A DNA stretch of 64,000 nt from Pukyongia salina (GCF_002966125.1 NZ_CP027062.1:2714501-2778500), one strand, 5' to 3'. Shown: positions 19,304 through 26,919, counted from the stretch's first letter. Translations and numbers: made by a program. The notes: a model not told the origin generated them from the sequence alone.

Positions 19304-21211
19304 ATGATAAAGATCGCATATCAACCGGCCGGACAATTTGAAAGTACGAGGTTTGAGAAAATTCATAATGTAGAATTTCCACATTACAGCGAAGCCTCTA
19401 TCGCTGTTGCAAACGAAATTGCAAATCTCATTAAGGAAAAGGATAAGAAGGGAGAGTATTGCGTCCTCGGACTCGCAACTGGCTCATCTCCAATAAAAGT
19501 ATATGAAGAACTGGTGAGATTACACAAGGAGGAAGGTCTTAGCTTTAAACATGTAGTCACTTTCAATTTGGATGAATATTATCCTATGGATAAGAAAAAC
19601 CTGCAAAGTTATAATCACTTTATGCAGGAACATTTATTCGCTCATATAGACATTAAAGACGAGAACATACATATTCCTAATGGAGAACTGGCCTACGAAG
19701 ATATTCATGACTTTTGTCTTAATTACGAAGAGAAGATAGCATCTTTCGGTGGATTAGACTTGCAATTACTGGGGATAGGGCGTACGGGGCATATTGGTTT
19801 CAATGAACCCGGTTCTCATTTTAATTCCGGTACACGAATTATAACCCTGGACCATATCACCAGGGTAGATGCATCAGATTCTTTTCTCGGTATTGACAAT
19901 GTCCCCCGTAGGGCGATCACCATGGGTATAGCGACCGTACGGAAGGCCAAACGAATTATTTTACTGGCCTGGGGACAGCATAAAGCCGAGATCGTAAAAG
20001 AGACTATTGAAGGAGAAATTTCTTCTGAAGTACCAGCCACTTATTTGCAAAGTCATGAGAATACTACCTTCATACTCGACTATGAGGCAGGCTCACAACT
20101 TACTCGTAATAAAACCCCTTGGTTAGTTGGCCCGTGTAATTGGACATCGGAATTGAAACGCAAAGCGATCGTATGGTTATGCGAATCAACCAATAGATCT
20201 ATCCTTCGACTTACAGACAAAGATTACAACAATCACGGGATGTCCGGATTATTAGCGGAGGAAGGATCGGCCTACGATCTTAATATCCAAATGTTCAATA
20301 CGTTGCAACATACTATTACAGGATGGCCTGGAGGTAAACCCGATGCAGACGATAGCAAACGGCCTGAACGTGCTAAACCGGCTTCCAAAAGGGTATTGGT
20401 TTTTAGCCCACACCCGGATGACGATGTAATTTCAATGGGGGGAACGCTAGACCGATTAATAGAGCAAGGTCATGACGTACATGTGGTATATCAAACTTCA
20501 GGCAACATAGCAGTTTCAGACCAGGAAGCCCTAAAATTTATTGAGATCGCCAATTTTCTGGAACCGGACTCAGGTTTAAAGATGGAACTTCTTAAAGAAC
20601 TCAAAAATAAAAAAGATCATACCATCGATAGTATTGCACTACGGCAACTAAAAGGAAATATTAGAAGAAGTGAATCCTACGCTGCTCTGCGATATTTGGG
20701 ATTACCCGACAACAAAGTGCATTTTCTGGACTTACCTTTCTACGAAACGGGAAAGGTGAAAAAAAGCGGTTTAACCGATGTGGATATCGAATTAATGATT
20801 GGGATAATTACTAAGATAAAACCACATCAGATATATGCTGCAGGAGATCTTGCCGATCCACACGGTACTCATAAAGTGTGTTTGGATGCATTATTTGAGG
20901 CCTTGAACAGGCTTTCATCCGAATCTTTTATGCAACAGTGCTGGGTTTGGCTCTATAAAGGAGCGTGGCACGAATGGGAATTGCACGAGATCGAGATGGC
21001 CGTACCTATGAGTCCGGACCAGGTGATCAAAAAAAGACACGCTATTTTCTTTCATCAGTCGCAAAAAGACAGAGTAATGTACCAGGGTGATGACGAAAGA
21101 GAATTCTGGATGCGAGCTGAAGAACGAAATAAGAACACAGCGGCACTTTACAGGTTGGTTGGAATGGCCGATTATGCCGCTATGGAAGCTTTTGTTCGGT
21201 ATCGGTTTTAA
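19304..21211 (+). CDS. nagB: Glucosamine-6-phosphate deaminase fused to a PIG-L/LmbE deacetylase-like domain
   Basis: This 635-residue two-domain protein begins with a NagB isomerase/deaminase domain (about 20-280: LGLATGSSPIKVYEEL, FNLDEYYPM, GIGRTGHIGFNEPGSHF). NagB converts glucosamine-6-phosphate to fructose-6-phosphate and ammonia. The C-terminal domain (about 360-635) has the PIG-L zinc motif SPHPDDD starting near His370 and the DPHGTHK motif near 525, typical of GlcNAc deacetylases. Deacetylation followed by deamination of an amino sugar phosphate in one chain is a plausible pathway (inference). The fusion is common in Bacteroidota. It converges towards the palindromic repeat array, which starts 76 bases after its stop. 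Confidence 0.92.
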   Translation: MIKIAYQPAGQFESTRFEKIHNVEFPHYSEASIAVANEIANLIKEKDKKGEYCVLGLATGSSPIKVYEELVRLHKEEGLSFKHVVTFNLDEYYPMDKKNLQSYNHFMQEHLFAHIDIKDENIHIPNGELAYEDIHDFCLNYEEKIASFGGLDLQLLGIGRTGHIGFNEPGSHFNSGTRIITLDHITRVDASDSFLGIDNVPRRAITMGIATVRKAKRIILLAWGQHKAEIVKETIEGEISSEVPATYLQSHENTTFILDYEAGSQLTRNKTPWLVGPCNWTSELKRKAIVWLCESTNRSILRLTDKDYNNHGMSGLLAEEGSAYDLNIQMFNTLQHTITGWPGGKPDADDSKRPERAKPASKRVLVFSPHPDDDVISMGGTLDRLIEQGHDVHVVYQTSGNIAVSDQEALKFIEIANFLEPDSGLKMELLKELKNKKDHTIDSIALRQLKGNIRRSESYAALRYLGLPDNKVHFLDLPFYETGKVKKSGLTDVDIELMIGIITKIKPHQIYAAGDLADPHGTHKVCLDALFEALNRLSSESFMQQCWVWLYKGAWHEWELHEIEMAVPMSPDQVIKKRHAIFFHQSQKDRVMYQGDDEREFWMRAEERNKNTAALYRLVGMADYAAMEAFVRYRF

Positions 21212-21286
21212 TAGGGGGTAGGAGTCTTATCGGCTGAACTTCTTAGCTATTCCCTTTATTTCACGGTAAACATCATTAAACACAAC

Positions 21287-22158
21287 TGGATTACTCACTT
21301 CGTACGTGATCCTGACAAACTTCTACTTCATAAAACTATACAGGATAACTCGTTCCACTCGTGATCCTGATCACATTACACATCCAATAATATAGGATTA
21401 CTCGTTCCTATCGTGCTCCTGATCACATTACACATCCAATAATATAGGATTACTCGTTCCACTCGTAATCCTGACATCAATCTTCTTCTGAAGGAACAGG
21501 ATTACTCACTTCGTTCGTGATCCTGACAGCAATCCTCTTCTGAAGGCACAGGATTACTTACTTCGTTCGTGATCCTGACAGCGCTCCTCTTCTGAAGGAA
21601 CAGGATTACTCACTTCGTTCGTGATCCTGACAAACTTCTACTTCATAAAACTATACAGGATTACTCGTTCCACTCGTGCTCCTGATCACATTACACATCC
21701 AATAATATAGGATTACTCGTTCCACTCGTAATCCTGACATCAATCTTCTTCTGAAGGAACAGGATTACTCACTTCGTTCGTGATCCTGACATCAATCTTC
21801 TTCCGAAGGAACAGGATTACTCACTTCGTTCGTGATCCTGACAAACTTCTACTTCATAAAACTATACAGGATAACTCGTTCCACTCGTGCTCCTGATCAC
21901 ATTACACATCCAATAATATAGGATTACTCGTTCCACTCGTAATCCTGACATCAATCTTCTTCTGAAGGAACAGGATTACTCACTTCGTTCGTGATCCTGA
22001 CATCAATCTTCTTCCGAAGGAACAGGATTACTCACTTCGTTCGTGATCCTGACAGCAATCCTCTTCTGAAGGCACAGGATTACTTACTTCGTTCGTGATC
22101 CTGACAGCGCTCCTCTTCTGAAGGAACAGGATTACTCACTTCGTTCGTGATCCTGACA
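21287..22158. repeat. Tandem array of 17 palindromic units with about 52-bp period
   Basis: Seventeen copies of a roughly 28-base palindrome begin near 21287, 21342, 21394, 21446, 21498, 21550, 21602, 21657, 21709, 21761, 21813, 21868, 21920, 21972, 22024, 22076 and 22128. The arms are AGGATTAC and GT(A/G)ATCCT with an 11-base centre. The 16 linkers of about 24 bases fall into only five recurring classes (3, 4, 5, 2 and 2 copies), and several hold a smaller CTTCnGAAG palindrome. A block of 211 bases is duplicated almost exactly in tandem (about 21631-21840 and 21842-22051). Together with the non-gene stretch 21212-21286 and 22159-22268 it fills the space between nagB and tRNA-Arg. Repetition of linkers argues against CRISPR; the array resembles REP/BIME mosaics. 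Confidence 0.9.
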
Positions 22159-22203
22159 GCGCTCCGCGCTGAAAACCAACAAAAGAACCTCTCCGCTTTA
22201 TTC

Positions 22204-22240
22204 CAAAAAGAAAGCGAGCTTCCTTTTTGGAAACTCGCTC
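22204..22240 (-). terminator. Terminator downstream of tRNA-Arg
   Basis: On the minus strand, AGCGAG and CTCGCT form the core of a hairpin that also includes TTTCC/GGAAG pairing, followed by a T-rich tract (TTTCTTTTT). It lies 29 bases past the tRNA 3' end. Confidence 0.65.
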
Positions 22241-22268
22241 GATGTTCACCTTTTTGTTGGTTTATTCG

Positions 22269-22342
22269 TGATCGCGACAGGATTCGAACCTGTGACCGTC
22301 TGCTTAGAAGGCAGATGCTCTATCCAACTGAGCTACGCGACC
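22269..22342 (-). tRNA. tRNA-Arg (anticodon TCT)
   Basis: The minus strand folds as a cloverleaf. Acceptor GGTCGCG pairs with CGCGATC (discriminator A), the D arm is AGCTCAGTTGGATAGAGC, the anticodon loop is CTTCTAA, and the T arm is ACAGGTTCGAATCCTGT. No CCA is encoded. A terminator follows, and the 17-unit palindromic array lies beyond it on the 3' side. Confidence 0.95.
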
Positions 22343-22482
22343 CTATAGCGTGTCTTGTCTTAGACGGCTGCAAATTTAGATAAATAATGCGTTATACCAA
22401 AAGTAAAGCAAACATTTGAGATGAATAAATACTTGTAACTAGAAGTTCAATCAAAATGACTGATTTTCTAAAAAATTACTTT

Positions 22483-23649
22483 CTATTTTTTCAACTCTTT
22501 AATATCAACCACACATCTAAAACCCACGTGATTCATCGCTGCATCCATTTCGAGGGGCATACGTGCTGAAACCCTATAACTGGCGCAATAACTGTCATTA
22601 CATAAAAACGATCCGCCTTTAATTACACTATGTAGAGTAAAGTATCCATCACCGAAAGATGCTTTTTCAGCACCGGATGGATTATTAAGGGTGTCTGAAA
22701 TCGTTAGGGTTTTATAATAATTCTCATCGTACCAATCGGCTGTTATCTCCCAAACATTTCCAGCCATATCGTAAAGTCCGTACCCATTGCTTATAAAACT
22801 TCCTACAGGTGCGGTAGCCTGATAAGTATCCTTTAATGTATTTGTGGTAGGGAAAATTCCTTGAAAGAAATTTGCTCTATAAGGAGCATCATTCACATCG
22901 CAATCTCCCCAGGGATATATGGGATCCTGCAAGCCCCCACGGGCAGCCCATTCCCATTCGGCCTCTGTTGGCAATCTTTTCCCAGCCCATTTGGCATATG
23001 CCTTTGCGTCTTCCAAAGCAATATGAACCACCGGATGATCATCTTTTCCTTCTATGGTGCTTTCCGGCCCTTCCGGATGTTTCCAATTTGCGAAGTTGGT
23101 CCATGACCACCATTGGGAAATATCACCGAGCTGTGTAGTATTGCGGTTTGGCGTAAAAACAAGCGAACCCGGCTGTAGTAAGTCATCGGAAGGCTTTGGT
23201 GTTCCTATCGGAACATGTTTTTTTAACTCTTCCCAATCAACCGGTCGCTCCGCGATAGTTTTATACCCTGTTGCTTCCACAAATCTTTTAAAATCGGCGT
23301 TAGTAACCTCATAGGTATCCATGTAGAACCCGTCCACACTTACCGGGTGTTTGGGATATTCCCTATCCAGTGCCAGCTCTCCAACAGCGCCCATCATAAA
23401 CACTCCTCCGGGTATTAATCTCATTCCTTCGATTCGTTTCTTAAATGCTGTATCCGTTCTAAGCTTAGAGTCGTAAAGGGCAATGGTATCCCTAATTCGT
23501 TTAATATGATCGGGAATTTTTCCGTCTACATAACATAAGAAATTTGCACCTACCAGTGTAGAATTGACATCTTTTTCAGAATCCTTAGAGGCTTCGTTAC
23601 AACTGCAGAATACAATAAACAACAGCAAATAAAGAAAGTAGGTTTTCAT
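22483..23649 (-). CDS. Formylglycine-generating-enzyme (SUMF1)-family lipoprotein
   Basis: This 388-residue protein starts with a signal peptide and Cys-rich lipobox (LLLFIVFCSC), so it is probably lipid-anchored. A region of about 70 residues precedes the FGE-sulfatase fold (MRLIPGGVFMMGAVGE, PTEAEWEWAARGG, YGLYDMAGNVWEITADW, GGSFLCNDSYCASYR, GFRC). Cys350 and Cys355 match the copper-binding Cys pair of true formylglycine-generating enzymes, which oxidise a sulfatase Cys to formylglycine. Many flavobacterial relatives, such as GldJ and GldK, lack that pair. No sulfatase gene is in the window. ATG 23649 is preferred over an upstream TTG because it begins the signal peptide. The gene lies alone between tRNA-Arg and the second palindrome array. 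Confidence 0.85.
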   Translation of the reverse strand: MKTYFLYLLLFIVFCSCNEASKDSEKDVNSTLVGANFLCYVDGKIPDHIKRIRDTIALYDSKLRTDTAFKKRIEGMRLIPGGVFMMGAVGELALDREYPKHPVSVDGFYMDTYEVTNADFKRFVEATGYKTIAERPVDWEELKKHVPIGTPKPSDDLLQPGSLVFTPNRNTTQLGDISQWWSWTNFANWKHPEGPESTIEGKDDHPVVHIALEDAKAYAKWAGKRLPTEAEWEWAARGGLQDPIYPWGDCDVNDAPYRANFFQGIFPTTNTLKDTYQATAPVGSFISNGYGLYDMAGNVWEITADWYDENYYKTLTISDTLNNPSGAEKASFGDGYFTLHSVIKGGSFLCNDSYCASYRVSARMPLEMDAAMNHVGFRCVVDIKELKK

Positions 23650-23755
23650 GAAATTAAATTGATTGTTGCAATGTAATAAATTACTCAACACCTCACCATT
23701 AGATAGGTAGTTCAGACTAAAAAGTAATATAATTACCGTTAATAAGATCTATTAA

Positions 23756-24270
23756 CAAAACAGGGAAGCTTTGCTTCATCTCCCTGTGTCACCCTGAATT
23801 TGATTCAGGGTCTATTTCATACTTTACCAGGATTACGCTCGTACCTCGCGTGATCCTGATCGGGGAATGTTGCTCAGTGAAAGTCGGGGAAGCTTTGCTT
23901 CACCTCCTTCTGTCACCCTGAACTTGATTCAGGGTCTATTTCATACTTTACCAGGATTACGCTCGTACCTCGCGTGATCCTGATCGGGGAATGTTGCTCA
24001 ATGAAAGTCGGGGAAGCTTTGCTTCACCTCCTTCTGTCACTCTGAACTTGATTCAGGGTCTATTTCATTCCCAGGATTACGCTCGTACCTCGCGTGATCC
24101 TGATCGGGGAATGTTGCTCAATGAAAGTCGGGAAGCTTTGCTTCATCACCCTGTGTCACCCTGAACTTGATTCAGGGTCTATTTCATACTTTACCAGGAT
24201 TACGCTCGTACCTCGCGTGATCCTGATCGGGGAATGTTGCTCAATGAAAGTCGGGAAGCTTTGCTTCCCT
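23756..24270. repeat. Tandem array of a roughly 120-bp mosaic unit with three palindromes
   Basis: Five copies (last one partial) of a 119-125-bp unit begin near 23763, 23888, 24012, 24131 and 24254. Each unit carries three hairpins in order: GAAGC-TTT-GCTTC; ACCCTGAA and TTCAGGGT around a 5-base loop; and AGGATTACGC and GCGTGATCCT around a 9-base loop. The third hairpin shares its arms with the 17-unit array near 21.3-22.2 kb. Copy 3 lacks a few bases between hairpins 2 and 3. The last copy ends in a perfect GGGAAGC-TTT-GCTTCCC palindrome. Another palindrome, TGAAGCAAGCTTCA, lies at 24296-24309. Short frames across this stretch are not credible genes. Confidence 0.9.
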
Positions 24271-24321
24271 TACTTTTTTATTCCCACCGCGGCCGTGAAG
24301 CAAGCTTCAGCCTTGTGGAAA

Positions 24322-24354
24322 TAAAAAAGTCGGACACTTTCTGTGTCCGACTTT
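24322..24354 (-). terminator. Terminator downstream of tRNA-Pro
   Basis: On the minus strand AAAGTCGGACAC pairs perfectly with GTGTCCGACTTT around a 5-base loop, followed by more T residues. It starts seven bases past the tRNA-Pro 3' end. Confidence 0.9.
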
Positions 24355-24360
24355 CATTGG

Positions 24361-24435
24361 TCGGGGTGGCAGGATTCGAACCTGCGACCTCCTGCTCCCA
24401 AAGCAGGCGCGATAACCGGGCTACGCTACACCCCG
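24361..24435 (-). tRNA. tRNA-Pro (anticodon TGG)
   Basis: The cloverleaf on the minus strand has acceptor CGGGGTG pairing with CACCCCG (discriminator A). The anticodon arm CCTGCTTTGGGAGCAGG has TGG in the loop, and the T arm is CAGGTTCGAATCCTG. No CCA is encoded. The 5' flank of 114 bases is duplicated upstream together with two degenerate tRNA-like copies. Confidence 0.95.
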
Positions 24436-24763
24436 AATTGGTTATCAATAATTCTTTATTTCAATCTCTTATCGATATTACCGGTTTAACCCTCGTAATA
24501 CCCAGAACGTTTTTCACTGTAAAGAATATATACAATCATACTCTTTCACTTGGGGTGGTCACGCCTTCAGCGTGACGACCTTCACGCCATAGGCGTGACT
24601 CGATAACCGGGCGGAGTCTATCCTGAACTTGACTCAGGGCTACACCCCGAATTGGTTATCAATAATTCTTTATTTCAATCTCTTGTCGATATTACCGGTT
24701 TAACCGTAGTAATACCCAGAACGTTTTTCACTGTAAAGAATATATACAATCATACTCTTTCAC
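24436..24763 (-). repeat. Tandem duplication of the tRNA-Pro 5' flank
   Basis: The 114 bases at 24436-24549 recur at 24650-24763 with only a few substitutions (for example CTTATCG versus CTTGTCG). Each copy ends at a tRNA-Pro-like element. The pattern is that of a tandem tRNA array in which only the 3'-most copy is a normal tRNA. A third copy retains only about 16 bases of the flank (24841-24856). Confidence 0.9.
24550..24649 (-). pseudogene. tRNA-Pro-derived tRNA-like element 1, three arms altered by palindromes
   Basis: The acceptor stem (CGGGGTG/CACCCCA on the minus strand) and parts of the D arm match tRNA-Pro at 24361-24435. In plus-strand order, the T arm is replaced by TCACGCCTTCAGCGTGA and the anticodon arm by TCACGCCATAGGCGTGA, each a perfect or near-perfect hairpin. 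The CGACCT between them is retained. The D-loop carries an insertion centred on CCTGAACTTGACTCAGG, which differs by one base from the second hairpin of the array at 23.8-24.3 kb. It cannot act as a normal tRNA because the anticodon and T-loop are gone. Confidence 0.8.
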
Positions 24764-24840
24764 TTGGGGTGGTCACGCCTTCAGCGTGACGACCTTCACG
24801 CCATAGGCGTGACGCTATAACCGGGCTACGCTACACCCCG
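24764..24840 (-). pseudogene. tRNA-Pro-derived tRNA-like element 2, anticodon and T arms replaced
   Basis: Compared with tRNA-Pro, the acceptor stem and whole D arm are intact. The T arm is TCACGCCTTCAGCGTGA (17 bases instead of 15) and the anticodon arm is TCACGCCATAGGCGTGA (17 instead of 17). The joining bases CGACCT and CGC are conserved. The result can still fold into a four-armed cloverleaf of 77 bases, but with no TGG anticodon and no GTTCGAATC T-loop. The two substituted hairpins share the stem TCACGC/GCGTGA. Whether the RNA is made or stable is unknown. Confidence 0.8.
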
Positions 24841-24907
24841 AATTGGTTATCAATAAATCGTTTCACCCACGCTTTACGATCTATGAATTAAGATCTAGTG
24901 TGAAACT

Positions 24908-24941
24908 AAAAACCCTTCGCTACAATTGTTTTGAAGGGCTA
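24908..24941 (-). terminator. Terminator downstream of tRNA-Ser
   Basis: On the minus strand CCCTTC pairs with GAAGGG around a 14-base loop and is followed by TTTTT. It begins about six bases past the tRNA-Ser 3' end. Confidence 0.75.
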
Positions 24942-24946
24942 TTGCG

Positions 24947-25028
24947 GAGAGACCGGGATTCGAACCCGGGCAACGGTTGCCCGTTGACAGATTAGCAATC
25001 TGCTCCATTACCACTCTGGCACCTCTCC
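24947..25028 (-). tRNA. tRNA-Ser (anticodon GCT)
   Basis: The minus strand has acceptor GGAGAGG pairing with the 3' end TCTCTCC (discriminator G) and anticodon arm CAGATTGCTAATCTG with GCT in the loop. It also has a long variable arm typical of serine tRNAs (CAACGGGCAACCGTTG) and T arm CCGGGTTCGAATCCCGG. Confidence 0.93.
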
Positions 25029-25154
25029 AATATTTAAAGAACTTTACCTGATTTATCGGCTTTTTAATGGAATTAATCTTCCGTATACAGGCGGGTGCAA
25101 ATGTAACTTTTCAATTACTTTCTCGCAAACAAAAAATTAATTTTTAGTACTGTA

Positions 25155-25724
25155 TTATTCGATGCAACCCAGGTTGTTTATAAAATATTCCTGTGGATAA
25201 ATTGGAACTTCAATAGCCGGGTTACTTAAAACCCGCTTAAATTCGATATCGAAATTGGTATTCATACTGGTAATTCGCATCGACTTCAGCGCCGATCCCA
25301 TTAATTTAGCCATACTTTCTTCATTCATGAAAAATGCAGCTTCCGAAGTGCTGTTATCTAATTGGTTTTCATGATCTGTTTGCCTTCCACAATTAACTTC
25401 ATCTAAATATGGTAAGGAAACATAACTACCATCTTCAAGTAAGAACGTTATCCTACTTCTCTTATCGAAGCACATGATAGGAGGCATTTCCAATGCATTA
25501 AGAGATATCTGCATTACAAGACTGGATAGATCGCCTTCCCTCATCAACGAAAAATAAATAAAAACACTCTGTGTTCTCGACAACTCGTATTCCACCAATT
25601 GTTCGGTAGTTAGCTTAAAATTTTCTTCTTCGGTATCGACATTGATCTTATATGAACATTTATCCTGAGCAAAACTCAACGTAGTAAAGCTAAGAGCAAG
25701 AAGGATAGTGCATAGATTCTTCAT
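25155..25724 (-). CDS. Secreted protein of unknown function
   Basis: This protein of about 189 residues has a clear signal peptide (MKNLCTILLALSFTTLSFAQ). I do not recognise a domain. It contains four cysteines in the mature part (KCSYKI, IMCFDKR, VNCGRQ, LGCIE) that could form two disulfides. The start ATG at 25724 overlaps the stop of the upstream methyltransferase gene as ATGA, so the two are translationally coupled despite different cell locations. An upstream in-frame start at 25742 is less likely because it would extend the signal peptide with charged residues. Confidence 0.65.
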   Translation of the reverse strand: MKNLCTILLALSFTTLSFAQDKCSYKINVDTEEENFKLTTEQLVEYELSRTQSVFIYFSLMREGDLSSLVMQISLNALEMPPIMCFDKRSRITFLLEDGSYVSLPYLDEVNCGRQTDHENQLDNSTSEAAFFMNEESMAKLMGSALKSMRITSMNTNFDIEFKRVLSNPAIEVPIYPQEYFINNLGCIE

Positions 25725-26893
25725 AAGTGAATTTTTTCGCAAATTAACATCATTTTTTTGTCATTTTGAACCGTGGTGAAAAATACGTATCGCTCTCCAC
25801 CGTCTTTTATTTTCCATCTTTTTTTTAATTCTGAAACACTTTCCGGAAAATTTCGAACCGCGACATTGGCTTTATCAAAAGTAATGCCAGCACGCATGTG
25901 TTTTTTAGTATACGGAATCCTCTCCATAACTTTAAATTGCCTACCCGGAAACTCTATCAACTCATCGGAACTAAATAAATGCGTATGCTTATGTAACTTT
26001 TCAATATCAAAATTCTCCGATATAACCGAAAACCCACCACTTTTCATTATAGCGGCATTCGGTTCATACAGATAACTTCTCACATCACCATATGTTCCAG
26101 AGTCTGAATCGCCATAATGAAAACTGAACCGCTGAACTTCCGATCCTATAAAATTTACGGTTAATATCCTGGGGGAGGATTGGCCTGGTGGTTCCACCAC
26201 CCATACTAATTCCTTTACTTCATTTTCCACCGCAACAACATGGATCTCACTCACGAATCTCATTGCTTTTATGCCGATTGATATATCAAGCATAGGGGAG
26301 GTCTTTACCAATATCCTATTTGTACTTTTCAGTAAACTATCGAGGTGTAGCGGAATATTGGGAAGGCAATCTTCCAATAAGAAGACTTTCTTTTTATCTT
26401 GATCTCTCCGTGAGGGATCTACATAAATTAGGTCGTATTTTTTATTAGCTACAGCTTGTACCCCCTCTTTAGTATAAAAACTGATGTTATTACTTCCCAG
26501 GACCTTAAAATTGTGCTGCACAATCTCTGAAAGATTTTCGTTTATCTCAAAATGATCCACTGTGTTGAAACTTTTTGAAAAGTAAAAAGTATCTACACCA
26601 AATCCGGCGGTGATATCGGCCATGCTTTTCCCTCCAAATAATTTTGCTTTGTAATTTGCTGTAATTGCTGAAGAGGTCTGTTCCATGTTCATTTTGGGAG
26701 GATAATAAATTCCTTCATTTTCTGCCCAAACTGGAAATTTGATTTTTGCCGTTCTATATCCTGTGATCTGTTCGAGTAATTCCTGTACAGAAATGTTATT
26801 GAAAGGGCTCCCCGAAAAAGCCAACCGAGTGGTGTCGCCATCAAAATTTCTAATAAAATTCTGCACTTCAGGATCTAAAATTGCGCTATTCAA
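25721..26893 (-). CDS. Class I SAM-dependent methyltransferase with THUMP-like domain
   Basis: This protein of about 390 residues has a helical N-terminus (LDPEVQNFIRNF), then a Rossmann methyltransferase core (MADITAGFGVDTFYFS, where DxTAGFG is the SAM-binding loop), then DLIYVDPSRRDQDKKK, which resembles the catalytic D/N-P-P-Y position of RNA or DNA methyltransferases. A THUMP-like C-terminal region follows. The target is probably RNA but is unknown. The longest open frame starts at a TTG at 26914, but that TTG is part of a -7 promoter box, so the next TTG at 26893 (LNSAILDPEVQ) is the more likely start. Its stop overlaps the next gene (ATGA). Confidence 0.75.
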   Translation of the reverse strand: MNSAILDPEVQNFIRNFDGDTTRLAFSGSPFNNISVQELLEQITGYRTAKIKFPVWAENEGIYYPPKMNMEQTSSAITANYKAKLFGGKSMADITAGFGVDTFYFSKSFNTVDHFEINENLSEIVQHNFKVLGSNNISFYTKEGVQAVANKKYDLIYVDPSRRDQDKKKVFLLEDCLPNIPLHLDSLLKSTNRILVKTSPMLDISIGIKAMRFVSEIHVVAVENEVKELVWVVEPPGQSSPRILTVNFIGSEVQRFSFHYGDSDSGTYGDVRSYLYEPNAAIMKSGGFSVISENFDIEKLHKHTHLFSSDELIEFPGRQFKVMERIPYTKKHMRAGITFDKANVAVRNFPESVSELKKRWKIKDGGERYVFFTTVQNDKKMMLICEKIHL

Positions 26894-26911
26894 GGCTTTC
26901 GATTTAAGTTG

Positions 26912-26919
26912 CAAAGATA
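26912..26919 (-). promoter_or_regulatory. Putative -7 box of the methyltransferase operon
   Basis: On the minus strand TATCTTTG matches TAnnTTTG exactly. It covers the first possible start codon of the methyltransferase frame and overlaps the end of the upstream SpoU gene region. No convincing -33 TTG is seen. Confidence 0.4.

Noticed and set aside
21287-22158. CRISPR array
   Set aside because: Period and size are CRISPR-like, but linkers recur in five classes, the repeats are variable palindromes, and no cas genes are present.
22147-22383. Small ORF on the plus strand through the tRNA-Arg region
   Set aside because: It runs antisense through tRNA-Arg and across the end of the repeat array, so it is not a credible gene.
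24094-24575. Two overlapping ORFs (24094-24324 and 24234-24575)
   Set aside because: Their sequence comes from the palindromic array and from antisense tRNA-Pro; internal repeats explain the open frames.
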